Origin: Alteromonas sp. KUL49
Lineage (GTDB): Bacteria; Pseudomonadota; Gammaproteobacteria; Enterobacterales; Alteromonadaceae
Direction of reading: 5' to 3'
Assembly: GCF_006538345.1 (NCBI RefSeq)
Contig: NZ_BJKL01000002.1
Span: 310,001 to 374,000, forward strand
DNA length: 64,000 bases
Of the stretch, positions 9,104-17,958 are shown piece by piece (the stretch's first letter is position 1; every line of letters starts with the position of its first letter). A model generated the notes under the pieces. The model made no database searches. It saw nothing but the letters and a program-made list of their open reading frames with translations, and was not told the origin of the DNA. The position numbers were made by a program, and so were the translations under genes.

Positions 9104-9367
9104 ATGATGAAAGACAAACAACTTATTACTCTACTTAAAGGGATAATGCTCACCGGTATAATGCTAATCTTGGCGGGTATTTACTGTCATAACTTCAGCG
9201 AAACCATCGAGAGCATGGGCGTTACTGGCATTGTAATAAGCGCATGCTTGGTTGCCGTAGGCATGATTATGAGCCTGCCAACCAAAATGTACCTGACTTT
9301 TATTTTAGTAAAGCACGAGCAGGAAGAGGATGCTCGTGCAAAGTGTCATAAAATGAGTGAAAGTTAA
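9104..9367 (+). CDS. Small two-helix inner-membrane protein
   Basis: An 87-residue protein with two hydrophobic helices (about 9-27 and 38-56) and a charged C-terminal tail (KHEQEEDARAKC). I do not recognise the family. Its reality is supported by a strong Shine-Dalgarno (CGGAGG, 7 nt before the ATG; a second ATG follows immediately) and by an upstream FNR-type promoter. That promoter suggests oxygen-limited expression and perhaps a role near a respiratory complex; this is inference from regulation alone. The neighbours are convergent or divergent and give no further clue. Confidence 0.65.
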   Translation: MMKDKQLITLLKGIMLTGIMLILAGIYCHNFSETIESMGVTGIVISACLVAVGMIMSLPTKMYLTFILVKHEQEEDARAKCHKMSES

Positions 9368-9379
9368 ACGCACTCTTCA

Positions 9380-10816
9380 CTAATTAATGGTATACGGTTC
9401 CCGCGAAGCAGCTCGCCTTAGCCCTTCTTCATATAAAGATTGGTAGAAATTGTCACGCTGCTGCTTGTATGGATATGCCTGTAAAAACGGTGTATTAACG
9501 TTCTCTACATTCCATTTGTTCCAAAGTTCTGCAAGAGGTTTACGCAAATCATCGCGAATACCAATGAGGTTATTCGACTCATAAGGGTCACTCACCATAT
9601 CAAACAAGCTCAGACCCACATCGGGCAGACCTTGATTAAGGTATTTGGTTGTCGGCGTTCGAACTGCCCATATATTATCAGCTTCTTCTAAGCGCCAGAA
9701 CAACGCTTGATGAGGCGACCCAGAGCGCTCTCCCGTGATATAGGGTAACAGATGAACACCTTCCAATTTATCGATGTTACCACCGGCTAATGCTACTGAG
9801 GTTGCCGCTATATCTAGTGATGACACCAATCCATCAAAAGTTTGGTTAGGCTTAATTTGGTTAGGCCAATACGCAATAAATGGCACATGTATTCCACCCT
9901 CTGTAAGGCTCACTTTTCCTCGACGAAAGGGTGTATTATCCGCCCAGTTTTCCCAACTATTCCAATATTCTGGAAACACTCCCCCGTTGTCAGATAGGAA
10001 GAAAATAAGTGTGTTGTCTAGCTTTTCAGATTGCTTTAATGCGTTAACAACCATCCCAATACCTGAGTCCATTGCGTCTACCATCGCAGCGTATATACGT
10101 CGATTCTCATCTTCAATATGAGTGTATTTATCGATGTATGCTTGCGGGGCATGGAGTGGAGCGTGAGGTGCGTTGTAGGCCAGATACAACATAAAAGGGG
10201 TATTGGTATTTGTCACAAATTCTGCCGCATCACGACTCAACGCAGTAGTTAGGTATTCGCTAAATTCTGCAGTCGCGCCATTTCGCTCGAGAGGCACATG
10301 ATATGGCTCGGTACTTGTCTTCACTGAATCTGGGAAATAATCATGTCCGCCAGGTAAAAAACCATAAAAATAATCAAAACCATGTTTGTTGGGATGGAAG
10401 TTAGGATGAGATCCCAAATGCCACTTTCCAACAATTCCCGTGGTATAACCTACGTCTTGTAGACGCTCAGGAAAGGTAACTTCTGAGGCGGGCATTCCTG
10501 AAAACGGATCATCTGGTGAATGAGCTATGTTAATTTCCATTCCAAAGCGAGCTTGATGTCGACCAGCGAGTAACCCTGCGCGGGATGGGCCGCAATATGG
10601 GTGAGTCACATACCCATTACTAAATATTACGCCCCCAGCAGCCAATGCATCGATGTTGGGAGTATTAATTTCATTAGAGCCAGTAAATCCAACATCGCCA
10701 TATCCCAAATCATCGGCGAATATAACAATAATATTTGGACGGCTATCTTCAGAAGCACTAGGCTTGTTGGCGAAAACAATAACGCTTAAAACAATTAAAA
10801 AACAGGCGATTTTCAT
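9380..10816 (-). CDS. Secreted type I sulfatase (arylsulfatase family, S1)
   Basis: A formylglycine-dependent sulfatase. The maturation motif is CGPSRAGLLAGR with the cysteine at residue 75, fitting C-x-P-S-R-x-x-x-x-x-G-R. Metal-binding DDLGYGD (35-41) and later GKWHLG and SDNGG blocks are in the expected order. A signal peptide (MKIACFLIVLSVIVFA) indicates export. The substrate is probably a sulfated algal polysaccharide or an ester sulfate, but no other polysaccharide gene is adjacent. It follows the enoyl-CoA hydratase remnant on the same strand, 78 nt away, with a perfect palindrome in the gap. No maturase is encoded in the window. Length (478) is normal. Confidence 0.9.
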   Translation of the reverse strand: MKIACFLIVLSVIVFANKPSASEDSRPNIIVIFADDLGYGDVGFTGSNEINTPNIDALAAGGVIFSNGYVTHPYCGPSRAGLLAGRHQARFGMEINIAHSPDDPFSGMPASEVTFPERLQDVGYTTGIVGKWHLGSHPNFHPNKHGFDYFYGFLPGGHDYFPDSVKTSTEPYHVPLERNGATAEFSEYLTTALSRDAAEFVTNTNTPFMLYLAYNAPHAPLHAPQAYIDKYTHIEDENRRIYAAMVDAMDSGIGMVVNALKQSEKLDNTLIFFLSDNGGVFPEYWNSWENWADNTPFRRGKVSLTEGGIHVPFIAYWPNQIKPNQTFDGLVSSLDIAATSVALAGGNIDKLEGVHLLPYITGERSGSPHQALFWRLEEADNIWAVRTPTTKYLNQGLPDVGLSLFDMVSDPYESNNLIGIRDDLRKPLAELWNKWNVENVNTPFLQAYPYKQQRDNFYQSLYEEGLRRAASREPYTIN

Positions 10817-10872
10817 TCGTTAGCATGATGAGTGGTTGTTTCAATAAACACTATGCTAACCCAAACATTCAA

Positions 10873-10886
10873 AATTGTTAACAATT
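10873..10886. promoter_or_regulatory. Perfect palindrome upstream of the sulfatase
   Basis: AATTGTTAACAATT is a perfect 14-bp palindrome about 57 nt before the sulfatase start. Its central 12 bp (ATTGTTAACAAT) recur once elsewhere, upstream of the chemoreceptor at 45466. It could be an operator of a dimeric repressor; chance is not excluded in AT-rich DNA. Confidence 0.3.
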
Positions 10887-10894
10887 AAATGAAA

Positions 10895-11685
10895 TCAAAA
10901 TATATACGGCGTTTCCGGTTTGCCTGTTTCTCGCTTTACTGCAATTCGCTGATTTTTTCCGAGTAATATTTTGACTTGATTAAGGCTTTCTTTAGCTAAG
11001 ATTTTGCGACCTTTTGAGCACCAAATCTTGTGATACATACCTTTTATTATTCGAATGGCATCCGGAGAGCGATTGAGTAGTTTATTTGCGAGCGCTTCTG
11101 CTGCTTTGATGGGGTCATCATCTAAGTGAGTCACAAGCCCAATGGCCTGTGCTTGAGTTGCATCAATCACTTCACTAGTCATGGCAAGCTGCATTGCGGT
11201 ATCTCCGCGTACACATTCCGACAATGCCAGTGTGCCTCCCATATCGGGAATAAGGCCCCAACGGCTTTCCATTATCGCTAGAGAACAATCATTCGATGCT
11301 ACTCTAAAATCAGCACCTAGGGCAATTTGCATACCCCCGCCCAACATTTTCCATGTAACACGGCGATTACGGGTACGTTCAACCTGCGCCATCCAACAGT
11401 TACCCGCTGTGCCAAATTGGCATTCCCAGGCAACCACTTAAACAACAAGCGCAGTGCGCTCGACGGTTTTGTGAGAATCGACTTAACGTCCAAGCCGGAG
11501 CAAAAGCTCTCACCTTCACCACTGAGAATAACCACCCGAATCGATTTGTCTTTTCTCACTTTTTTGATGATGCTATCAATCGCAAGGAACATCTCGAAAT
11601 CTAGCGCGTTGTGCTTTTCTGGACGATTCAGGGCAACGTATCCAATATTGTCTTTGACCGTAAGTGTAACTCTTGAATCAGGCAT
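10895..11685 (-). pseudogene. Enoyl-CoA hydratase/isomerase family protein, frameshifted
   Basis: A crotonase-fold protein split over two frames. The N-terminal part (to about residue 115) carries VALNRPEKHNALD and the oxyanion-hole region SFCSGLDVKS. The C-terminal part continues with GGGMQIALGADFR and ESRWGLIPDMGGT, which holds the usual catalytic glutamate. The frames would join smoothly as VLHGKMLGGGMQ if the A run of the coding strand (11347-11350 on the plus strand) had five bases rather than four. The apparent change is therefore a single-base deletion, either error or recent mutation. Start ATG 11685 has AAGGA 7 nt upstream. As written, translation stops soon after the shift, and the C-terminal part has no good start. 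Confidence 0.8.
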
Positions 11686-11883
11686 AGCAATTTCCTTCAT
11701 TATCACTACGGAACCCTATCAGATCGAAGAATATGGCACCACAAAATACACTTCAGCCAACATTGTGAGAAATGATGACCATCAATAGCTGTTCGTTATG
11801 CAAACTCAGCGACATAGAATTTGAACAAAATTTGAATATTATTGAGTTAACCATTTAATATGAGGTTATAACAACAATATCGC

Positions 11884-12936
11884 GTGTCTAGTTTTATGGA
11901 AGAATCATCATTACAACGATTGCCCAATGCATTGGGTAGTATCAAGACATTATTGTCGAAACGATTTCAAGCACTCACCAAGACACGTGACGAAAAAGAT
12001 CCATCTCAGTCGTGGTGGCAGGCATATAATTTCTCTCAACTCTGTTATTTCGCTGCCTGTTCTTTACTCGCAATTCAGGGTTTCTGGGCTGAAGAAGTCA
12101 ACATTATCGTCCCTGGCTTTATCGCACTGGTTGGGCTAACACGAGAACTGCTTGGGCTGTTTCACTATTTATGGTCTTACTCGCTAGGTAAGGCGGCCAT
12201 ATTGATCCTTTATGCAACCACTGCAAATGTGGCGCTTGCCTTTGCGGCCATGCAAATTAATTTGATCACCGGCGTGGAACCAACGCCTTTCGTTTTTACT
12301 CTCGGCTTTACTACGGTTGTAATGCTTCCTTTTTGGATAACCGTAGCTACCATCTCTTTCTTTTTCATGTTTATGATTGTGGCCAATCTTTGGCTGCTAC
12401 TTAGACTTCCTTTTCGTTTGCTCGGATTCAAGCCAGCTATTCATTGGGAAGATAAAAAGCACCCATTCGTCACTATGATCATGCGAATTGTGCTGATACC
12501 TGTGGTGATGATATCGCTGGCAACAGTAACCTCTCCGTATTTTGCCGTTACCTTCGGTAACATACCGATAAATATTAACTTTCTGGAGGAAGATGTTGCC
12601 CTTATTGATAACAATGGAAATATTTCTACAGACGTTAGTGAATTAACAACACCACAACAACAGGCCGCAATGGACGAAGCTCAGGCCATAAACGATACCA
12701 TTGGCTCTTTTCAGGCTACCAATGAAGAGAAGGCTAAACTCATCAGAAGATTTATTGCTCACTTCTTGTTTTACTTCGAATCTTACCCCAACAGCGCGTG
12801 TATAAAGACTACAGAGCAGCGTTCAGTCATTATCGATGAAAACATGGTGCTACTTATTAGCCCCGATGAAAGCGGTGAATATGGCTATAAATTCGACGTA
12901 ACGCGCTGCGAACCTAGGATAACTGTGGAACTATAA
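11884..12936 (+). CDS. Polytopic membrane protein of unknown function
   Basis: I do not recognise this 350-residue protein. It has about six hydrophobic segments (roughly residues 47-65, 75-95, 98-125, 135-180 as one or two helices, 195-220). An extracytoplasmic-looking C-terminal domain of about 130 residues follows, containing two cysteines that could form a disulfide (SACIKT and TRCEPR). The start is uncertain: GTG 11884 gives the longest form, ATG 11896 is an alternative, and neither has a convincing Shine-Dalgarno. The next gene begins 47 nt downstream on the same strand, so the pair may be co-transcribed. Confidence 0.6.
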   Translation: MSSFMEESSLQRLPNALGSIKTLLSKRFQALTKTRDEKDPSQSWWQAYNFSQLCYFAACSLLAIQGFWAEEVNIIVPGFIALVGLTRELLGLFHYLWSYSLGKAAILILYATTANVALAFAAMQINLITGVEPTPFVFTLGFTTVVMLPFWITVATISFFFMFMIVANLWLLLRLPFRLLGFKPAIHWEDKKHPFVTMIMRIVLIPVVMISLATVTSPYFAVTFGNIPININFLEEDVALIDNNGNISTDVSELTTPQQQAAMDEAQAINDTIGSFQATNEEKAKLIRRFIAHFLFYFESYPNSACIKTTEQRSVIIDENMVLLISPDESGEYGYKFDVTRCEPRITVEL

Positions 12937-12983
12937 TCCAGACTTTAACGTATTGACCAAATACACTTTAAGGAAGGCTTACC

Positions 12984-14195
12984 ATGGTTTTACGCAGCAC
13001 TAGCAAGCTTCTCGCTTTCGCTGGATTATTTCAACTGTTTACGCTGAGTTCAGTTAATGCCGAAACAGGTACACTAGTTGACGTCGAACAGTATCCAGAG
13101 GCACAAGCGAGTCATCCAGTACCACAATTTAGTGTTGATGCAAGTTGGCCAACCTTGCCTGATACATGGTTGATTGGTCAGGTCCCCGGCTTAGCTGTTG
13201 ATAAAAATGATAATGTATGGATTCTACATCGACCAAATTCATTGAGCAGGCTAGACCTCGGCCTAACCAACAAAATGGGAAAATGCTGTGAATCTGCACC
13301 ACACGTTGTGCAGTTTTCTCCTGAGGGCAATGTAGTTAACGCATGGGGTGGCCCGGAAATATCACCTACTATTGATGGTGAAAATCAATGGCCAGCCACC
13401 GTACACGGCTTGTTTGTCGATAACGACAATACCGTATGGCTAGGTGGAAATGGTGAAGGAGACCACGTGGTACTTAACTTCACTCAATCAGGAGAATTTA
13501 TCCGCCAGTTTGGCCAACGTGGAGACACTGCCGGTAACTTAAGTGAATCGGCATTGGGCAACCCCGCCGACATGTTTCATAACGTGAATACCGATGCACT
13601 ATTCATCGCAGACGGTTATATCAACAAACGCATCATGGCATTTCACACAGAAGATAACTCCTTCAACCAATTCTGGGGGGCATATGCGACAATCCCCGGA
13701 GGCGGAACTCGCGAAGGCGCATTTGACGTATCTCAAGCGACTGCCAATGCCGAAAACACAAGTATTAGGGCAGAGAATTTCGGCGACATTGTTCACTGTA
13801 TTACTCAGTCTACCGACGGCAGAATTTATGTGTGTGACAGACGTAACAATCGTATTCAGGTTTTCACGCTTGGCGAAGATGGTAATGCCAGCTTCGTAAA
13901 GGATGTCATTGTTGCGGGTGAAACTGGAGGGTTAGGCACTGCATCAGATATTGCGTTCTCGCCCGACAATAAATACATGTATGTCGCCGATATGATGAAT
14001 GGCCGCATATGGATTTTGTGGCACGAAAACTACGAAGTATTAGGTAGCTTCGGGCGCCCTGGTCGTTATCCGGGACAATTTACTTGGTTACACAGTGTTG
14101 AAGTGGACAGCAAAGGAAACGTTTATACGTCAGAGGTGAACACGGGCCGTCGCGTTCAGAAATTTACGTTAACTGGCTTCAGTAAAAATCCGTAA
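12984..14195 (+). CDS. Secreted NHL-repeat beta-propeller protein
   Basis: A signal peptide (residues 1-26, ending SSVNA) is followed by a repeat protein. NHL-type blades are recognisable: PGLAVDKNDNVWILHRP, HGLFVDNDNTVWLGG, DGRIYVCDRRNNRIQVF, and LHSVEVDSKGNVYTSEV close to the C-terminus. The arrangement resembles six-bladed propellers of the peptidyl-alpha-hydroxyglycine alpha-amidating lyase-like group, which bacterial genomes carry with mostly unknown roles. A cysteine pair (KCCES) near residue 90 is notable. The start is well supported by AAGGAAGG before ATG 12984. A strong bidirectional terminator follows. Fold confidence is good; an enzymatic role is unproven. Confidence 0.8.
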   Translation: MVLRSTSKLLAFAGLFQLFTLSSVNAETGTLVDVEQYPEAQASHPVPQFSVDASWPTLPDTWLIGQVPGLAVDKNDNVWILHRPNSLSRLDLGLTNKMGKCCESAPHVVQFSPEGNVVNAWGGPEISPTIDGENQWPATVHGLFVDNDNTVWLGGNGEGDHVVLNFTQSGEFIRQFGQRGDTAGNLSESALGNPADMFHNVNTDALFIADGYINKRIMAFHTEDNSFNQFWGAYATIPGGGTREGAFDVSQATANAENTSIRAENFGDIVHCITQSTDGRIYVCDRRNNRIQVFTLGEDGNASFVKDVIVAGETGGLGTASDIAFSPDNKYMYVADMMNGRIWILWHENYEVLGSFGRPGRYPGQFTWLHSVEVDSKGNVYTSEVNTGRRVQKFTLTGFSKNP

Positions 14196-14202
14196 TACTC
14201 TA

Positions 14203-14236
14203 AAAAAAAGAGCAACACAGTGTGTTGCTCTTTTTT
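14203..14236. terminator. Bidirectional intrinsic terminator
   Basis: AAGAGCAACACA and TGTGTTGCTCTT form a GC-containing stem flanked by A and T runs on both sides. It serves the propeller gene on the plus strand and the DUF1232 gene on the minus strand. Confidence 0.85.
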
Positions 14237-14255
14237 GAATGACATGACTTTTTAA

Positions 14256-14807
14256 TTACATGATGCGACCGAATACTCTACGACGTCTACTTGTAGATTT
14301 ATTGCGGCGCAAACGAGAGCGAAGTTCTGTACGCTCTGACTCAAGCCAGCTTTCGCGATTAACACTTGCTTCATCACCACGACGATTTTCTTCCGTTTTA
14401 CGGAAAGAACAAAATGCTTTGTAAGACTCCAGATCAAGCGACAAATCTTGGATAACCAGCTCGATCATAATAGCGTCGTCGACATAACCAAGGCCAGGGA
14501 TATGGTCTGGCACTAAATCTTGAGGCTCAGCAAAATATGCCAACGAAGCAAGGATGTCAGTTTTCTCGTCTTCTGGCATTTGCCACTCGTCGTCTTTTAC
14601 TGCAGTGATAAGCAATTCTAGCGACGATAAGCGCGAACGAACAAACTCTGGAATGTTTGCTTGTTCCATTTCTTCACACAATGCAGTTGCCTTAGCAAGA
14701 ATGTCTTCTTCTGATAACGACTGGGTTTTTTCCATTGCCGTTTTCATCATCTTACGGAAATGCTCTAAATCGCTCTCGCTAAGTTCAAAACTAACCACTA
14801 TCGACAT
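14256..14807 (-). CDS. YkvA/DUF1232 domain protein
   Basis: A 183-residue soluble protein. The DUF1232 signature is clear in the middle: LASLAYFAEPQDLVPDHIPG followed by LGYVDDAIMI. The N-terminus is helical and acidic; the C-terminus is strongly basic (RLRRNKSTSRRRRVFGR), suggesting nucleic-acid or acidic-lipid contact. DUF1232 proteins have no settled function. I choose ATG 14807, which has AAGAAGGA in front; an upstream in-frame start at 14957 would add 50 residues without family likeness. It is monocistronic and shares the terminator with the convergent propeller gene. Confidence 0.85.
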   Translation of the reverse strand: MSIVVSFELSESDLEHFRKMMKTAMEKTQSLSEEDILAKATALCEEMEQANIPEFVRSRLSSLELLITAVKDDEWQMPEDEKTDILASLAYFAEPQDLVPDHIPGLGYVDDAIMIELVIQDLSLDLESYKAFCSFRKTEENRRGDEASVNRESWLESERTELRSRLRRNKSTSRRRRVFGRIM

Positions 14808-15022
14808 TATTAAATCCTTCTTTTGGGGTCTGGTTCGATATACAAACACGGGTCGTATAGGACACGTTAGTGAATCCGCCGAATTATCGCAAGCAATAGT
14901 TGAAAATATGTTCGTTAGAAATTCTATTGGCTCAATAATCCGCCTAAAAATGAGCAAAATTCAACCTGATTAACGGTAATCTTCAGACTCTAATATGAGT
15001 AGCGACAATTAATTAGTCTAAA

Positions 15023-15790
15023 TTAATTTCCGTAGCGTTGATGATATTTGATAACGATACTATTTATTTCATTGTGGCTATTGCCAATGACTTGGTTCAA
15101 ATGGTCGAGTTCGAGGAACGTAAGCTGTTTTTTGCTCAGCATAAAATGCACTGGTGAGCGATTAATGGTAACGCTCGTTGGCACAATAGATCCCGTGAGT
15201 CCTGCTTTATCGATGATATAGTCACCAGCAATTGATTCTTCAATAGCAAAGTCCACTCGTCCCCTATCAACAAGTGCAAAGCGTTCAGACGCAGTGTTAG
15301 TGTCGACTATACACTCTTCACATTCCTGTCTATACCTTTCAAAGTCATTGCCATAGTGGGATCCGCGATTTACGGCGATAGTACTTCCCGCCTCTAGGGT
15401 AGATTTAGCAATTTGGCCTATGCGGCCAAAAAGCTGCATGGTTTCAAAGCGGTAGGCTTCGCTGTAAAAAGCATAATCTGCTCGCTCCGATGTATAACTG
15501 GCAGCGAATATTAGGTCTACATTACCCTTTTTAAGTTCAATCAAAGACCGCGTAGATGACGGATAATAAACGTAGTTCCAGCAATAGTTTGCGTTTCTCA
15601 GTACCAACTCAACAATTTCAATATCCAATCCCTTAAATTCATCATCTTCGAGATAGGAGAATGGAGGCCACTCCTGAGCAACGCTGACAACAAGCGTCTT
15701 TTTGCATTCGCCCTCCACGGCATTTACTTCGGTAAACGCCGCAAAAGTCAAAGTGAGATAGAACACCCAGTAGGTGTAGCTTCTGAACAA
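15023..15790 (-). CDS. Periplasmic solute-binding protein, family 3 (amino-acid-type)
   Basis: A typical bacterial extracellular solute-binding protein family 3 fold. A signal peptide (to about residue 25) is followed by VSVAQEWPPFSYLEDDEFKG, then DIEIVELVL, and the mid-domain pattern GNVDLIFAASYTSERADYAF where ligand-contact residues lie. No permease or ATPase is adjacent, so it may be an orphan sensor-type or receptor-partner protein rather than a transporter subunit, as is common in Alteromonadales. The start appears to be TTG 15790, with GGAGAT 7-8 nt upstream. Four cysteines (CKKT, YCWN, CEEC) may form periplasmic disulfides. Confidence 0.8.
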   Translation of the reverse strand: MFRSYTYWVFYLTLTFAAFTEVNAVEGECKKTLVVSVAQEWPPFSYLEDDEFKGLDIEIVELVLRNANYCWNYVYYPSSTRSLIELKKGNVDLIFAASYTSERADYAFYSEAYRFETMQLFGRIGQIAKSTLEAGSTIAVNRGSHYGNDFERYRQECEECIVDTNTASERFALVDRGRVDFAIEESIAGDYIIDKAGLTGSIVPTSVTINRSPVHFMLSKKQLTFLELDHLNQVIGNSHNEINSIVIKYHQRYGN

Positions 15791-15954
15791 AACTTATCTC
15801 CAAGAGGATGGAATAAAAAATCCCGCGAAGGTTACAGAGTATTCTACCTTCCTTCAATTCTATATTAGTTCAAAACCTGCGTTCGCCAACGCTCTTTGTA
15901 TTGGATATCGTACACTTGTTGACGAGATATGCAGATGCAAGCTAATTGTCACAT

Positions 15955-17844
15955 TTAACCTATCTCAGTTCCGTCATGTTTTTGTACGACCACAATAGAA
16001 GGTTTTGGAGGTACTCCTTTCTCATTATCTGGCCAACGATTGATGGGATCATGTAAAGAATCTTTACCGCTAGCACGGCTTCCGGCTCCTGGGTGCTGCA
16101 CTGCCACAAAAAGCGAAGTACCGTCATCAGAGAACATCGGTCCTGTAGCTTCTGCACCTTCTGGGCATCGTAAAAACATTTTGCCTTTACCGCGATTCCC
16201 TCCCTCAGTTTCCAGCCCCCACAAACCGTCGTTGGTGCCAGTCTGGTAGGCAACATCACCCTGGTCAGTGCTTACCCATAAACGACCTTTTTGATCGACT
16301 ACTCCATTATCTGGGCACGCAAACCAACCATTCTCACTGATGTTACTATTCCACTTTGCACCCACCTCCGCTTTATTTGGATCGCCAGCAACAACAAGCA
16401 TATCCCACGTCCCCTCTGTGGCAGCAAAATCATCATTAGCTTCTGCAATTTCAACAATTTGACCAAATTGATTATTTGCTCTTGGATTTACCGCATCAAT
16501 ATCCTCTTGTTTTCTCTTCGTATTGTTGGTTAACAGTACATATACTCTACCAGTGTGACTGTGTGGGACTACATCTTCAGGACGGTCTAACGGCGTAGCT
16601 TTAAGTAAATCGGCAGCCATTCGCGCGTTGATAACTACATCAGCCTGACTGTGAAAGCCATTCGTCGGTGTTAATGGTGCTTTACCATACTCAAGGGGTA
16701 ACCAGTCTAAACCCCCAGAATCACTAAAACGGGCAACGTATAAAGTGCCATGGTCCAATAACTCTCGGTTGTTTGCTTTGTTTTTGGTATCGACAACATC
16801 TCGACTGACAAATTTATATAGGTATTCATTAGCAGCGTCATCCCCCATATAAACCACCAGCTGGCCTGAAGGTGCAATGACAGATTCCGCTCCCTCGTGT
16901 TTGAAGCGTCCTAGTGCTGTACGTTTTATCGGTTTTTCATCGGGCGCAAGAGGGTCAATTTCTACCACCCAACCAAATCTATTGGGTTCATTTGTTGTTG
17001 CTTCTATGTTGAACCTTGGATCGAGCCTACCCCAGCCTTCTTCTCGTTGGTTTACTCCATACCTTTCATAGGGTGCGTACTCGGCGTGGTCCTTTGACAA
17101 ACTTCCCGTGAAGACATTGTTAAAGTTCTCTTCACAGGTGAGATAGGTTCCCCATGGAGTCATCCCTCCTGCACAGTTCATGAGTGTTCCTGTAACCAAA
17201 ACACCAGAAGTATCGGTCTTAGTTTGCATACGAGGATGACCTTTTGCAGGTCCAGAAAACTCAATTTGAGTGGTTCTTGCGGTGATACGTCGATTGAATT
17301 TAGAACCAACAACCACCTTCCAGTCACGATCAATTTTCTGTATTTCGACAATGCTGTTGCCTACCGAGGACTGTTCAATATTAACGTGATTGAGTGTCAA
17401 ATCACGCTCTGAGTGAATGTCGGGAAACATCATTTTAGGCAAACTGTACTCGTGATTAACACAAAGTAGCGCTCGTTGACTGTCGCTTTTGGAAGGTAGC
17501 GCCAAGTAACCTATGTAATCATTGTTGTAACCGAACTGCTGCTCTTGGGAAAAAGGCGTTTGCGAATTAATGTCAAAGTCAGGTGCATCTGAAAACAGGG
17601 GGTCACCCCAACGAATTAGTACATTATGTTCATATCCGGCAGCAACGACTAACTCGTCACCAATGCCGTGAGTTATCTCACTGAAATTGAAAGTCTCGGT
17701 GACTGTGTTTTGCTGTGGTGCATTCACTATTGCCGACAAGGGCAATGATGGTACAAAGGCAACCGAGGTTGCTAATGCAGATTTTTTTAGGAACGACCTA
17801 CGGTTAATACGCCGTTGTAAAACGGCTTGAAAATGTTCTGTCAT
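15955..17844 (-). CDS. phoX: PhoX family (DUF839) alkaline phosphatase, Tat-exported
   Basis: A calcium/iron-dependent periplasmic phosphatase of the PhoX type, which releases phosphate from organic phosphomonoesters. A Tat signal is evident: NRRSFLKKSALATS, with the double arginine about 15 residues after ATG 17844. Family blocks are visible in order: VLIRWGDPLFSDAPDF, FGYNNDYIGYL, CVNHEYSLP, GGMTPWGTYLTCEENFNN, and KHEGAESV. I prefer 17844 because it gives a normal-length Tat leader; the ORF is open to an ATG at 17928, and neither start has a strong Shine-Dalgarno. It is the last gene of a run with two TBDRs and a FecI/FecR pair, so the phosphatase may act on a substrate linked to those receptors. 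Confidence 0.88.
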   Translation of the reverse strand: MTEHFQAVLQRRINRRSFLKKSALATSVAFVPSLPLSAIVNAPQQNTVTETFNFSEITHGIGDELVVAAGYEHNVLIRWGDPLFSDAPDFDINSQTPFSQEQQFGYNNDYIGYLALPSKSDSQRALLCVNHEYSLPKMMFPDIHSERDLTLNHVNIEQSSVGNSIVEIQKIDRDWKVVVGSKFNRRITARTTQIEFSGPAKGHPRMQTKTDTSGVLVTGTLMNCAGGMTPWGTYLTCEENFNNVFTGSLSKDHAEYAPYERYGVNQREEGWGRLDPRFNIEATTNEPNRFGWVVEIDPLAPDEKPIKRTALGRFKHEGAESVIAPSGQLVVYMGDDAANEYLYKFVSRDVVDTKNKANNRELLDHGTLYVARFSDSGGLDWLPLEYGKAPLTPTNGFHSQADVVINARMAADLLKATPLDRPEDVVPHSHTGRVYVLLTNNTKRKQEDIDAVNPRANNQFGQIVEIAEANDDFAATEGTWDMLVVAGDPNKAEVGAKWNSNISENGWFACPDNGVVDQKGRLWVSTDQGDVAYQTGTNDGLWGLETEGGNRGKGKMFLRCPEGAEATGPMFSDDGTSLFVAVQHPGAGSRASGKDSLHDPINRWPDNEKGVPPKPSIVVVQKHDGTEIG

Positions 17845-17958
17845 ACGAATGCCTAGCCAAAAAAGGCGCTCGGGTAACTCCGGCCAGTTAAGCTTTAAAG
17901 GCTTTTTTGACTCACGGACATTACACAATGAGCGCCCTAAAAAGTGATGAAAAGTAAG

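Noticed and set aside
11181..11788. Plus-strand ORFs over the enoyl-CoA hydratase region
   Set aside because: They are shadows of the minus-strand gene with no domain likeness or ribosome sites.
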